A DNA stretch of 64,000 nt from Ifrita kowaldi (Eukaryota > Chordata > Aves > Passeriformes > Cinclosomatidae): contig VZRS01006544.1 of the NCBI GenBank assembly GCA_013398055.1, forward strand, positions 434,258-498,257, written 5' to 3'. This document shows, one piece after another, positions 1-12,711 of the stretch; positions within the stretch are counted from its first letter, which is position 1; every line of letters starts with the position of its first letter. The position numbers were made by a program, and so were the translations under genes. The notes under the pieces are model-generated. The model was not told the DNA's origin. It made no database searches and saw only the letters and a program-made list of their open reading frames with translations.

Positions 1-3000
1 CATCCAAGAATGGAACAGACCACATCAATGTAATTTCAGAATGTTGAGACACTTCTGGAAACCAGTGTGGGTTTCCAACTTCTCTGTTACCCACGTTGTA
101 AGACATCCTTCTTTAAGGCTGTATTGATGAATAACAGCTTTCCGGAGAACCAAAGTCAGAAGTTTTTCTTCCCCCTTAGTATTTACAGCACTTCAAAATG
201 TACTGAAGCATTTAAAGCAAGACATATTCTTGTAAAAACAATTTGAGAAATTATGTTCAAATAAAGATTCTCAAAATTATTATTTCAAAGTCACATTTTT
301 TTAGGTTTGCATGGTCTTTCCCTGTGTATGGGAGCATCAAATCACGTTAATAGGGTGCCCCATCTATAGTTACTAACTACTTCTAGAATTATAACAAACC
401 AGACTTCAGGATACAGATCAACAACTCTTAGAATACCATGTGGAAATAGAAGCTCCAGACATTCTTCCAATGTTCTTCCCAGACATATTCACAAACCTTA
501 ACCCTACAACACAAAATTGGATCATATAAATCCAAACATTTTGTGGAGGCATCTCTGATTTGAATTCAATTCCAACTGCAGTAAGGTAATGGTATTAACC
601 TAGAAAATCCAGTGCTTATTTGACAGACAAGTACATTGATCACCTGCTCTTAATAATAATCATAATAATTTTAAAAGAGTATAATTTCTCCAATTAACAT
701 TGATAATTTCTTTTAGCAATTCATGAATAGTTTTTTTATTGTTGTTATATGAAAGAACCTTTCACCACACTTTATATTTGGAGATATTTAATCAAGTAAC
801 CTCCCTTTTTGGAAAAACTGAAGAGCTCAAGATTCTGAAATCAGGACAAATTCTTATCATCCCTTCAAATTTTTCTATCCATCCTTATATGTATGTTTTC
901 TTTGGCTACAGACACAGTTTACAAAGCAAACCATAAACATTGTGCACTTGTCCTGTCTGTGTATTACACTGTTTTCAGATATGTCAGCTGTGATCCTGTC
1001 TTTTTGATCCTTTCTCTGACAGCTTCTGACACTTCTCTGCTAGTCTGTAAAACGTTTAACAGGTATTTATTATCTACACACATTTTATGCATGTCCTAAA
1101 CATAAAATACAGTCTTATCAAAATGTTCTGTACTGTGCATTGATTCAAACTTTAAGAATTTGAAGGTTATAACATCCACAAAACTACTTATGCCTGCCCT
1201 GAGCAGGTTTTTTTTTTGGGGTTTTGTTTTCCATTTCACTATAAACCTGGCTTGGTATGACTACTTCCCATTAAAAAAACATGCTGATGTTCAAAAAACC
1301 CCTAAGCTTAGAACTGAAATTACTAATTAAATTTTGTACCTCTTTTACACTCTTATATCCAGAAAAAATTTTAGGCTGTTCACCAACTAATAATTCAGTA
1401 TGTCTTGATGTTTATTGAATATTGAAGACACAAATGTTCTTTCACTCTTCCCTGGTCATATTTGAGTCCAAAACTGGCTCTTTCCAAATACAGGAGATGA
1501 TATGGATTATTTCTATCTGGCAGTATCATAAATTCTTCTCCACCTGAGAGCTTATCAAAATGATAAAAATTTTTAAATTCTATATAATCTTAAAATTTGT
1601 TTTGCTAAGTTTATAACTCTACCATAAGACACTAAATAAAATCATTCAAGTCACAGTACTCCAGAACTCAAATTAGTTCTCTAGAAATCTGCTGCTGACT
1701 ACTCAAAAGATGAAAAGAAATCTATTACAAGAATTTCAAGTGAAGTGGAGTTGAAGTTGGACAGAATTAGAAAGTAAAATCTCTCTTAATGCCATAAAAT
1801 AAGCTCTATCATGCCTGTACTATTCCTTATGTTACCAGAGAATGAAAGGATAAATTTCATTATCCCTAAGAGGCAAAAATAGCAAGCAAACTGGAAAAAA
1901 ATCCTATACTGTAACTTAGTCTTTAACAACCAAAGGACACAGAGCATATACATGTAATAATTTAAAAGCAATTTTCACAGAAAGATACCCACAGGTCTTT
2001 TATATGAAACAGGTGTCCTGATAGACACACTGAATATGAATATCAGTTGAACCCAATTAACCTAATTTGATGCTTGTCCATACCAAGACATTTATCTTAG
2101 ATGTTACACAAAATCCTTTAGGATATTACAGAGAAAGCAATAAATAGGCTGTAAAGGTTATGACATTAATTTTACTGTCGTCCTCATGCTTTAAGCAGAC
2201 ATCAAAACTAAAAACCTCGTCCTCTGGGAAAGAAGAACTATCTGAAAGTAATTATAGGACTTATTATCATAACAGTATTAAACTAGACCACTGTGACCCT
2301 ACCCAAATTTATTTTTGGTACCTTTTGTTAAAAGAACAAAGCTTCTCAATGACGACTGCACCTTCTAATGCAGTGAACATTAGTTCAGGTACTGGAAGAA
2401 AGCATTAAATCAAATCCTGTAATTTCATATTAAGCTTAATTATGAATTTTAATTTAAAACTAAGCATGTAAAGAAGTGTTAGTCAAATATTATGTAATTT
2501 AATTTCAGAAGGAAAACATCCACCTAAAAAGAAAAATTAAATACTTAGTACAGTTTAGAAAAGACATTCTCTTGACAGAAACCCATGAAATGCCCATTTG
2601 TATTTCAAAAGCAATTTTATTCACTTCATTTTTCACACCTGTTCTTTCACACACTGTGCCATCTTGTAAATGAGTGCCATGCAAACATTATTTCCCATAA
2701 TTTAGAAACTTTACAGCTGAAACCAAGTTCCCCAAGAAGCCTGAATGTCCTGAATCAGCATAGCTTCCAGGAAAGTTGGAAAAATCCATTTTTATATAAA
2801 GGCCAAGTTAGACTGGAAATAGAAGATTAAGACATTGAAGTTATGCAAAAATAGAGGAAGATGAAAATGACAGACACAATGACTGACTAGTGTAACACAC
2901 AAAAGCATTTGTTCAAGCAACTATATTTGCCAAAAGCCTGCAGTGCTTGGCTACTTCATAAAATCAAGCACAAGGCATTAAGCCAATTTGTTTAAAAAAT

Positions 3001-5056
3001 AAAAACCCCTCCAAAATCCTAAACCCCAATAACCAAGCAATAGCTGATTTGCATTTCTGAAAACCTGCAAAAATATTCTGCATTTCACTATTCGTATCTT
3101 CAGTCTCAAATGTCTGATTTATTCAATGTTTTCTATTTTACATATTTTTACATCAGGAGTTAATCCTATACCAGTAGATCCTTGTCTTCCTATTCTACAT
3201 CCAAAGAGACATGCATGTAGTCACAAACAACAGTGTGTGAAATTGCTCACTGCTTATGTTTCCATACTTAGATAATTCACCACGGAGAAATGCGTGTCCA
3301 TGGCAGAATTCTTTTGGCTGAGCCCATTAGATGACTTCAGCAGAACCACAAAAAGAAACAGAACAGTATAAACCCAGCAGAACCTAAAACCCAGGCTATT
3401 TTTAAATTTTTGGTCATCCTGTGAGATGGACCAGCCCGAGTGCATTTCCTGAACTTCAAGCCTTACATGCACTGAATGCCACAGTGGCAATCCTGGACAA
3501 AAATGCTTCCCTTCCTACTCTGCTGGGTGATGTGGGGAATGGTTGGCTGGCAAGCCTACACTCAGCCCATCTGTCAGAGTGGAACTGTGCCTACACGACA
3601 GGTTCTATGCCACTTTCAGTAACATGTTGCTGAGAATAAAAGCTTATTTATGAAACAACATAGGGCAACATCAACGTTTGGCTTAAAATAGCAGGCAAAT
3701 GAAAAATGATTGCTTTTTTTGAGGAGATAAGTCTTTTGAAATCAGCTTGAAAGTTTTTCAGTTGTATGAATAAAGACTAGCACATACACTACAAGAAATG
3801 AGGCTGTTCCACACATTTTCTACTATTGTAGACGAACTAGCATACTAATTATTACTTTACAACTGTAACTATCTCCAAAAGAGCAAATTCAAGGACCTGC
3901 AAAAAAATGTATAAAAGTGAAATTTCTCAAAAAGACACTGGGAGAAGAGAAGGCTAAAGAAGGTGCAATATTGATTCTTCATTTTATGAAATGTGTGTGT
4001 ATTAAATAAAGTGGACTTGAACAGTTTTTACGACTATAAATAAACCCAACTACTTTCCATTTAAGAAAACAACGCCATTCCAAAAAAATTTAAAAAGAGC
4101 ATGGTCACTATTATGCCTCATATTAGACAATTCATTGAATGTCAAAAAATAACTCATTTTTTTTTCCAAATTTCCAATTTAAAAAGACAGATTGGCATTA
4201 TGTTTTCCTTAGAAAATCCCTTCTCAGTAAGAGTGCTCTGACTGCCACAAACTGGAGACCCATATAAGTTCCATGTCTGGGTTAGACATCTCTGCCGTTA
4301 CTCTGTATTAAAAGGTCAAAGCTTCTGATTTAAAATACAGTCTTGATTATTAATGGTGTGAAAGTAACTGTGAAATGATGAATCAATACAAATTAATACA
4401 TTTTGTTCTTGATTCTGGGGACAGCTAGAAACAATAGTTCTGGAAAATACCAATTTCATTTTTATAACATACTACATGAAATCTATGCTGTCCATAGCTC
4501 TCACAATTTAAAATCAAATTAACTTAGTATTTAAAACAAAACAAGAAACAGAAACATGTACCATTCTTAATGGGTAATGACTAATCTAGAATTCACTTTA
4601 AAATTCAAACTGCACAGTTTCTTCTGCTCCTGTTCCTCCCCACCACCACATTATACTGGTTCTTAATTAAGCATTAATTTATTGCTTGGGTCCAAACAGC
4701 TTAGAAGCTTTTCTGGGATTCTCAATAATGCAGTTTCATAAGACACAATCTATGTATCTTACACTTCTGTTAGTAATATGTTACATCATTCATAGTGGAA
4801 TTGCAGCACTGCATTATGGTTTTCAGTTTGCAATGCCTGATTGAATTGTGAGACTTCTTTTGTTCATAATTAATTTCTGTTTTGATCTAATAAGAGCAGA
4901 CTACGTATTTTCTCTCTCACTGTGTACCCGCTGCTGTACATTAGCTTTCTTTTCAGATAAACAATATCACAAACACTAAACAGCAATTTCAGTGAAGTTA
5001 CACTAAAACTTCACAGAACTAGACAAACATCTATGATTGTGTACACAGCTACTCAC
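1..5056. other. AT-rich non-coding DNA, nothing recognised
   Basis: No transposable element, RNA gene or convincing exon was recognised. Open frames here are short, lack paired splice sites and do not resemble a known family. The patch at 3420-3630 is more GC-rich than its surroundings and has an open frame of about 70 codons on the plus strand, but no convincing acceptor and donor bound it. If the minus-strand candidate exon at 5940-6117 is a true last coding exon, part of this stretch would be 3' UTR or downstream intergenic DNA. Confidence 0.5.
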
Positions 5057-5190
5057 GAAATCATTCAGGTTGGCAGGAACTGCACAAGGTCATCCCATCC
5101 AACTTCCCTGCTTAAAGAGGGTCAACACCGGCCTTACAGCTTCATCCAGACCGGCCTTGAAAATCTCAACAACTGCCTTTCAGAAATCAA
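5057..5190 (-). mobile_element. CR1 LINE fragment (3' region, minus orientation)
   Basis: The plus strand reads as the reverse complement of the CR1 3' end. It has a 'ggttggcaggaactgcacaa' block, then 'ggtcatcccatccaacttcc', 'ctgcttaaagagggtcaaca', and a 'cagcttcatccagaccggcc' block. This order is typical of the 3' untranslated part of bird CR1, with the 3' end at the left. About 130 bases remain, so the copy is heavily 5'-truncated, as is usual for CR1. The terminal octamer repeat is not preserved. No coding capacity remains. Confidence 0.75.
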
Positions 5191-5336
5191 ATTGTATTTA
5201 CTGACTGACAGCAAAGGGTAGCCTGAAAATGACAGAAAATTTGGGTCTACATACATAGAACAGATAGTTCCATCAATTCCTGTTGCAACGCACTTACCAT
5301 ACTTCAAAATTAGCTAAGCCTCCCACATTTCATATC

Positions 5337-5363
5337 TAATCCATCAGATACGCTGATGGATTA
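5337..5363. repeat. Perfect 11-bp inverted repeat (hairpin)
   Basis: TAATCCATCAG (5337-5347) is followed after a 5-base loop by its exact reverse complement CTGATGGATTA (5353-5363). It lies in otherwise plain AT-rich DNA and is not part of a recognised repeat. Confidence 0.8.
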
Positions 5364-5939
5364 AAGAGAACTTCAGTGATCAGAAGAGAATAAACATATT
5401 TTGTAATAAATTGCTGTATATACTTTTTATTTACCTCATAAATAACCAGTTTCTACACTACACAAGACCAGGTTATTTCAAAGAGCAGAATAAGGTCAAA
5501 ATACAAAGGTACCAACCAAAATAATTAAAGAGGACTAAAGGAAATACCAAAAAACCCATTAATTGTATTTGACTGGGGTTTTTTTTTATCTTCCTCAACT
5601 TTAACATTTGAAGAATAAGCTATTACTAGTAGTGTTACAACTTCCACCAAAAGCTTTAGGAGTCTGTTAATTATCAGTTTCAGAGTACAGAAAGAACCAG
5701 CCAGGTCTGCAACGCTGAAAGGAGAGCAAGTTTTGTTCAATCTGGTAGTCCTAACATACTCTGGAGATACTTGATACCTCAAAACGTAATCACACATACA
5801 AAAAATTTATTTTTTGTTATATTATATTACAAAAATTCCACTAATAACTGAAGGATTAAGAGCTATATTCACCTGATCAATTTGACTGATTTAAGTTTGA
5901 AGTGTGATGCTGAATTCTTCCAAGAATCACAGATGGCCC

Positions 5940-6117
5940 TTAAACTTTGTAGAGACTAAACAAGAAATAATCAATCACTTTTTCTACTTCGGCTGAAGTA
6001 TTCTGGGTTATTTTGTCACTAACCTGCATCTCTCTAATAAAACTTCCTGTGTCATTCAGGAAGGATTTTTTACAGGGTTCCATTATTTTCGTATAGTCTG
6101 GGTATGTTGTTAATGAT
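5940..6117 (-). CDS. Candidate terminal coding exon, unidentified gene
   Basis: Read on the minus strand, a T-rich tract ending in an AG acceptor precedes position 6117. From there one frame stays open for 58 codons to a TAA stop at 5940-5942. The predicted peptide begins SLTTYPDYTKIMEPC and ends VEKVIDYFLFSLYKV. It is hydrophilic and helix-like, with a plausible C-terminal tail. An internal CAG|GTTAGT could instead be a donor, which would make this an internal exon of 31 codons. The entry phase is one base, so the previous exon must leave two. I do not recognise the protein. The gene would run leftward, possibly from the CpG island at 29.5 kb. A frame this long can occur by chance in AT-rich DNA, so the call is tentative. 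Confidence 0.27.
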
Positions 6118-9100
6118 CTACTTAGAAAAAAAACCCAACAGCCAACAAAAGGCCAAAAAACACTCCAAGCTTTGCAAGGTGAATTGCTTTTGCAATTCTG
6201 ACTAAAATAATGGAATTATTTCTGATTTTACAGCTGCAAACTTGCGCACAGTACTCAATTTTGCCATGGTACCAAATAAGAGCATCATCTACAGCTGTTT
6301 CTATAACAATTTTCATTACAAGTTTCTTAAAAGGTCAAGAAAGCTGCATTGTGGCATTTATAAAGTTTGTGCAGCAATATCCTCTATACTTTATAAAATG
6401 CAGTGTATGTTTTGTAACTTCAATGTATCACATTCACAGACCCAAGAAAAACAAGCATTCAAGAACTAAAAAACCAAAATTAAAATTAAAAATAAAGCAG
6501 TTTACTATCACTATGACTGTGCCAAATCAAGCAATAAATGACCTAGGCCAAGATGTATTTCCAAGATGTTAAAATTCAAACTGCCTACCAACTAATGACT
6601 TTCTGTTATAAGACCCCCTCAAAAGGGCTCACCTGTAACACACACATAACCTTCTAAGACAGAAGGTTAAAGAAACAAAGAACAGGAAAATGGTATTAGA
6701 GCCAAAAAAACTAACACTGCCTAAGACCATTAAAGCAAACTAAATTCTAAGACCTAATTCCTCTCAAACAAAAAAAGCTCTTAATTTGAATTATGCACTC
6801 CTATATTTACTGACATATGTTGAAGGAAAAAGCCTATTTTCTTCAGCTGAACTCAAAAATAACTTCTAAGTTCTACTGAAGCAGTAGAATTCATTTGAGC
6901 ATGTGTACCCTTTGTGAGGCACAACTGTTCCTTGCAGATAGCCCTGTAGTAAGAAATATTCCAGGTAACAAATCAGATGTTGTACCAATAACTGCTTCAA
7001 CTGTTATGGTGCTACACTGATTCTGCCCTCTAACACTGCTAGCCCAGACTGTTTCAGGGCTAAGGATGGGTTTTCTTCTGGATAGTTGAGCATCCAGTAC
7101 ACTTCAAGAACACATACACTTTTAAAACCAGAGATGTAAATACAATAGTTGAATTTTTTTAAATGATACTCAACATTAAAAACATTGCCCAACTATGAGT
7201 TACATCTTATGTTTCCCAAATGTGATCCTACTCACCAGAAAGGAATATGTGTTAGCAGGTCACACCTAAAAAACCTGTAAAAATCTAATGACTAGCATAA
7301 GCAACTTCAATCTTACATGACTTCCACCTTTACTGCCTCCCAAGCATATAATAAACTGTTCTACACTGGAAGAATCATCAAACAGTAAGTTTACAAATTA
7401 GAATATAATCTCACTGAAGTACCTTCATAAAAGCCAGAGTTCCAAGTTTAGTGCAAAAATTAAAAGGTCACATTTTAATAAAAGTTCTGTCACAGCAGGT
7501 GCCTTAAATATTAAGGAATACTGCATAAATTTTATACTTGAAGATAAAAGAATCCCCAACGCACAACCAACACACTCAAAATGATCTTGCCTAATTAAGG
7601 GCAGTTCAACATCCACAGCTGAAGATGTGAACTACAGCTCTGGAACCCTCGGGAGAGCTGCAGCCAGGGAAGTGACAGCCCACCTGAGCACTGAGCACAG
7701 GCAGCAGGGGCAGCATCTGCCCTCCCTGTTGCTGCTGTGCCCAGACTAATTCACACAGACCCCCCAGCAGGGAAGTTCAGCTGTTCGCCCGCATTCTTTG
7801 CTTGGTCACATCCCTCTCATTTTCTGGGAAAGGACTGTCACCACTCTGATGGATTCGCCTGCATGGAATGCTCCAGTTCCCTGGTTGGGAGCTCCCAGAG
7901 CTCTGATCCAACTGAAAAAGCAACTTCTGGGCTGAAGTGATTAATGTGTCATTTATTTTAAGAACAATCAGAACATAACAGCGGGTATTTTCTAGTTGAT
8001 ATGGTATAAATACATTTTTTAATATAAATAGTAAAATTTAAATAGACACAAATATTCCACAGGCTTATCTAGTTTTGGTGACACCCTTTATTGACTAGCA
8101 TCAAGAAGCACACAAAATATCACCTGTTGTTCAAACTGGTACACCGTTCCTAGAAAATATACAGGACAACATATTCTATGACTGATTTAAATGATTTTTT
8201 TTTTTTGCAGTCTATTACTGTCTACCAGCACTGCTACTAATGAACCATACTTATTAAAAAAACTTCCACACAGTTAAAAATACAAAAGAGAATAAATCAA
8301 AATCCAACCTGTCCTAGTTTACTGCCTTCACTCACTTAGATTGTGTTGTTCTCATTGTGCAAATAGTCCTTGCCAAAATAATTTTCATTTTTGTATCCAC
8401 CACCCTGTTTGTTGTTTGAAAAACGTTAAAGGCACAGAGCTTCAAAGACTATCGGACATTTTTAATGAAGTGTCCTTAAAACATGTTCACGGAGAAAAAA
8501 TGTGAAACAAACATGTCAAAATTATTCCTGGATGCTGTCCAGCAACCAGCTGTGGTGTGCAGTCTATGCTAACCCTGGGAACATTCTTCTTTCTCTATGG
8601 GCCTCCAGCTTTGTCTTCTGTTCCTACGGATATTTGTATTCCAAATGCATTCAGTTAAATCTCAAACTAAGCAAGACCAAACTGAATTAGTACTTCAAGA
8701 GGAAAACAATTAAGCATGACCAAGCTTTTAAAGCAACTAGGGTTTTTTGGTTTGACACACATAGTACCTTTTCATTAATTTACCATAAAAACCATGTTGT
8801 GGGACACCTACACTGCTTAAGTCATGTCAAGCCTTCAAATTCTAACACTGAAGTTCTGCTCACTCAGGGTAATTAAATAACCAAACAGCTATTTTTTAAA
8901 TAGCAGCACTAATTCCTACTTTATGTCCAAATCCAGACTTTGCTAGTCATGTTCAGTGTCTGTAGATTACAGCAGAGTTCTAAATATTTAAGACACTGTT
9001 CACAGAGTTAAGAAAGGCAAAGGTCACAAAAGAAAGGCTAAGGAAAAAGTGGGCCTAATGCTTAGCAGAGAAGGTGAAGGAAGCCATGGAAAAGTCTGAG

Positions 9101-9139
9101 GCACTGATATAATGTTACCAACAGCCGATGAAGACGCAG
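6118..9139. other. Non-coding DNA with one GC-richer patch
   Basis: Nothing recognised over most of this stretch. From 7620 to 7940 the base composition shifts to clearly GC-richer than its flanks. No known repeat, splice-bounded exon or RNA gene was recognised in that patch. It could be an old unrecognised repeat or a regulatory block. Confidence 0.45.
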
Positions 9140-9392
9140 TTGTACAAATCCATAGGATCAGAAGGATGCATTCAGTAGTGCTGAGAGAGCTGATCAGTGT
9201 CACTGCAAGGACACTGATCAGCTCTCTATCATCTTTTGATATGAGATGATAGAGATGCACTCTATCATCTTTTAAAAGTCATGGAATCGAGGGAGATTCC
9301 CAAAGACTGGAAAATGGCACATAGCCATCTTCAAGAAAGGCAAGAGAGAGGATCTGAGGAACTACAGGCCAGTCAGCCTAATATCAGTTTAC
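9140..9392 (+). mobile_element. CR1 LINE fragment (reverse transcriptase region), internally rearranged
   Basis: The sequence follows the CR1 ORF2 region just upstream of and into the reverse transcriptase domain. Landmarks are 'acaaatccataggatcag', 'agtgctgagagagctg', 'aaaagtcatgg', 'agactggaaaatggc', 'catcttcaagaaaggcaag' and 'gaactacaggccagtcagcc'. The last block corresponds to the conserved NYRPVSL-type stretch of CR1 reverse transcriptase. The frame is broken and the copy is truncated at both ends. About 48 bases at 9211-9258 are not CR1-colinear and form inverted copies of the flanks (separate entry). Confidence 0.75.
9184..9270. repeat. Compound inverted repeat inside the CR1
   Basis: AGAGAGCTGATCAGTGTC (9184-9201) is followed after 8 bases by its perfect 18-bp reverse complement (9210-9227). 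Overlapping this, CTCTATCATCT (9224-9234) pairs with AGATGATAGAG (9244-9254) over a 9-base loop. AGATGATAGAG can alternatively pair with a second CTCTATCATCT at 9260-9270 over a 5-base loop. CTCTATCATCTTTT is therefore also a direct repeat (9224-9237 and 9260-9273). Three mutually exclusive or stacked hairpins are possible. Confidence 0.9.
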
Positions 9393-11879
9393 AGAAATGA
9401 GTAGCTCCATGCAGCAGTACAGTGTAGGTCTGACTTGCCCATTCTCATCAGCATTAATTATGCAATTCCCCTTTAAATCTTCACTGACAGCATACTACTA
9501 TCGGCCTTTTCAAGGTGCACTTATTATACTTTCTAAATTTGGGCACATTAGTTCCCCTTCACCTCCAGCCTTCTAAAATTTCTCCACTGTTACATGATTT
9601 GTTAAAACTCAAAATGAATAATTCATACAGCTTCTAAGCTTTTTTTCTTTTTTAGTATCTGTAGGTGTCAGCGCAGCAGATTTAAAAACATTTAACATTA
9701 ATAGTTGCTGGTACAGTGATAATACATTCTTCCCATCACTAATGATGGAGGTGGTGAGATGTAAAAGCATCATCCAGCCTCCTTCTGAATACAGAACAAA
9801 ATATTTATTGAATATTTATGCCTTTTTCTGCACAGCAAAAATTTATCATCCTTGCCCGGTATTGGACTTCTATCATTACTAAGCTTTCACACCCTTCAAG
9901 AACATCCTCTATATTTAAAGAACTCCATTGTACTCTACTGCCCACAGATTTTTATTAATAACTTTACCTCCTTAATCTCCTGTCTCCAAGCCATACAGTA
10001 CTTGCCATCATCAGCTCCCCATTCTTTAAAACTGCATTGCTTCACTCCCCTCCTTACCTTGTTTCAACCAAACAAATCATGTTTCCTAAGAGAAGAATTG
10101 TTCTGGGAGTAACTAAATGAACAAGTAGGTGTCAAGCAAGTCACATTTTTAAGCTCAAGTACTCCTTGTTTTTTAAGTCTGCTCTTCTTTTAAAGATTAA
10201 AGTTGGAGATATGTGCATGCAGAGCTTGTTCTTGGCTCTCAACCTGCAAAATTAGATCACAGTTCCTAACACACCTGCTCTATTTATTGTACATGCATCA
10301 GAAAGAAAAACCTGTACAGAAGACAACAGAGTGGCTTTTATTTGTTTGAAAACTGTCAGATACATTTGAAGAAGTATTTCTGAAGCTTCAGAAATTGATT
10401 AGTGACCAACTGATTTATCAGTACAAGCTCCCAATACCTGCAACAGGCTGAATTCTCATAATTTTCCTTTACTGAAAACAGAATGACTTTTAAGAAACTG
10501 CTGATGTTTCTAGGATCTGAATTACATTGATAAAAAGTCTCCAATATATTTTTTCAGATAAAAATCATGGGTACTACTCATCTTGTGAGTGGTGAGAACT
10601 CTTCAAGCAGGCAACAGAACATTTCATATACAAGACCATAGAAAAGCCTGTAAGGTTTTGCTGTGACATTTCACTTTTTAGAGAGGTTCTCTAGTGAACA
10701 TTCATTGAACATGTTTTAACATACAAATTATTTCAGTCTGCTATAATTTTCTTTACACAGCTGTGATTTGGTTTTTTAATTTATCATTTTGCTTTATCCC
10801 AAAAACTTGCACTAAATAGCAAAATATACGAGCCAGGACAAAGAACACGATATCCTGTAAGATTTAGATAAGAGTTTTGATACGGAAAGAACATTACCAA
10901 ATGTAGTTTCTGTAGAAACAAAAATCAATGCTTCCCTTGCGGCAAAGCAGAAAACTGCGTATTATTTCTACCACATTCACTTCCACTCTTCAAAGTCATT
11001 CACCTTTCACTAGTAGTGAAATAACATAAGATCTGTGTTGTAAACTTTGTAGTTTTGAGATGTGCACTGGGTGCATGCCAACAATCTGCACCATCCTCTG
11101 TATCAAACATTCATTTATCCAGCTCAGCTACTTTTTAGAGCATTGGAAGGGAGGAGGGGAGATTCAAAATACTGTTGATAACTGCCAAAGACATTTTGCA
11201 CTTTTCTTCTACGCTATTTCTGATCTGTGTGAATTCACTTTCTGCATGCAGGCCCCATGGCCCATACCATGTAAATGTCAGTGATCATGCTACAAGTTAG
11301 AACTGAATTAACCTTAAAAATGAAACACAAAATTGCAGTGACAAAGAATTCCCTTCAAACCCACAGTCCTTTGATTAATCTAAAAAAATAAGTATTTCCA
11401 CTGATGACAGTTATCTTCAAAGATAAGTAAATACTTTTTTCAGTATTTCTGGCTAGATACACATTTCATTTGCAAGTGTTTTCAGAACTATTGACTGCAA
11501 TAGCTGTAGCACCTACAGTATTTAAATATCATGAAAATTCACAGACTGGAAGTCAAATTCATTTTATACAGATGGAAGAATTGAGCTTAAGTTTCTGAAA
11601 TGCGAAGTTTTGGATAGGAATTTTAGAAAAAGCCTCCAATAAGTAAAAAATTTAGACTACATATATTTAGCAGATGACAAAACATAAAATTACTTCAAGC
11701 ATCAGAGCAGATGACAAGAACAGAACTCTTTCTATACAGGAGAAACACAAGTATAATAAGGATACAGTGTATTCTGTTTCCTAACATCTTTCAAATTGCA
11801 AAATACCTTGTAACAGTCTCTGTTTTCACGACTGCTCATCTAAAACCATAAAATTAAAAAGCCTTAAAAATACAAAATA
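9393..11879. other. AT-rich non-coding DNA, nothing recognised
   Basis: Only short chance open frames and no recognised repeat. Confidence 0.5.
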
Positions 11880-12711
11880 ACAGAGTAAGCTGAGTTGGAA
11901 GGGACCCACAAGGATCATAGAGTCCAACTCCTGGCTCTGCACAGCACCAACCCCAAGAGTCACACCATACGCATTGCCCAAAAGCCTCTTGAATTCCATC
12001 AGGTTTGGTGCTTTGCCCACTTCCCTGGGGAGCCTGTTCCAGCGCCCAGCCACCCTCTGGGTGAAGAACTTTTTCCTGATATCCAACCTAACCCTCACCT
12101 GACATAACTTAACACCATTCCCTCACGTCCTGTCAGTGGGCACCAGAGAAGAGATCAGTGCCTGCCCCTCCGCTTCACAAGACTGCACTGAGGTGCCCCC
12201 TCAGTCTCCTCCAGGCTGAACAGACAAAGAGACCTCAGCTGCTTCTCACACAGCATCCCCTCAAGGCCCTGCACCATCTTTGTTGCCCTCCTTTTTACGC
12301 TTTCTAACAGTTCAGTATCTTTCTTACACTGTGGCACCCAGAGCGGCCCCCAGCACTCGAGCTGAGGCCGNNNNNNNNNNNNNNNNNNNNNNNNNNNNNN
12401 NNNNNNNNNNNNNNNNNNNNNNNNNNNNNNNNNNNNNNNNNNNNNNNGATGCTGTGCCTGATGCCCCCCAGGACACACTTGGCCCTCCTGGCTGCCAGGG
12501 CACTGCTGGCTCATGTGCAACTTGCCATGGACCAGGACCCCCAGGTCCCTTTCCATGGCACTGCTCTCCAGCCTCTCATTCCCCAGTCTCTACATCCAGG
12601 ATTGCCCCATCCCAGGTGCAGAATCCAGCGCTTTGCCTTGTTGAACTTCATCTGGTTGGTGATTGCCCGGACCTCTAATTTGTCGAGATCACTCTGCTGG
12701 GCCTCCCTGAG
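11880..12711 (-). mobile_element. CR1 LINE, 3' end and last part of ORF2 (minus orientation)
   Basis: The reverse complement of a typical avian CR1 runs from its 3' end at the left ('gttggaagggacccacaagg', 'gagtccaactcctggctctg') through 'ctggggagcctgttccagcg' and 'ctttctaacagttcagtatc' into the end of ORF2. A 77-base run of Ns interrupts it at 12371-12447, where a CR1 would carry a short GC-rich block. It abuts a second CR1 in the opposite orientation at about 12712. Several open frames on both strands here are CR1 remnants or shadows, not genes. Confidence 0.9.
12371..12447. other. Assembly gap (77 N)
   Basis: A run of 77 unknown bases inside the left CR1. By comparison with the right CR1 copy, roughly 50 bases would be expected here, so the gap length is probably only an estimate. 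Confidence 0.95.

Noticed and set aside
3421..3633. Open frame of 70 codons on the plus strand in a GC-richer patch
   Set aside because: No acceptor and donor bound it, the frame is not family-like, and a frame of this length is expected by chance.
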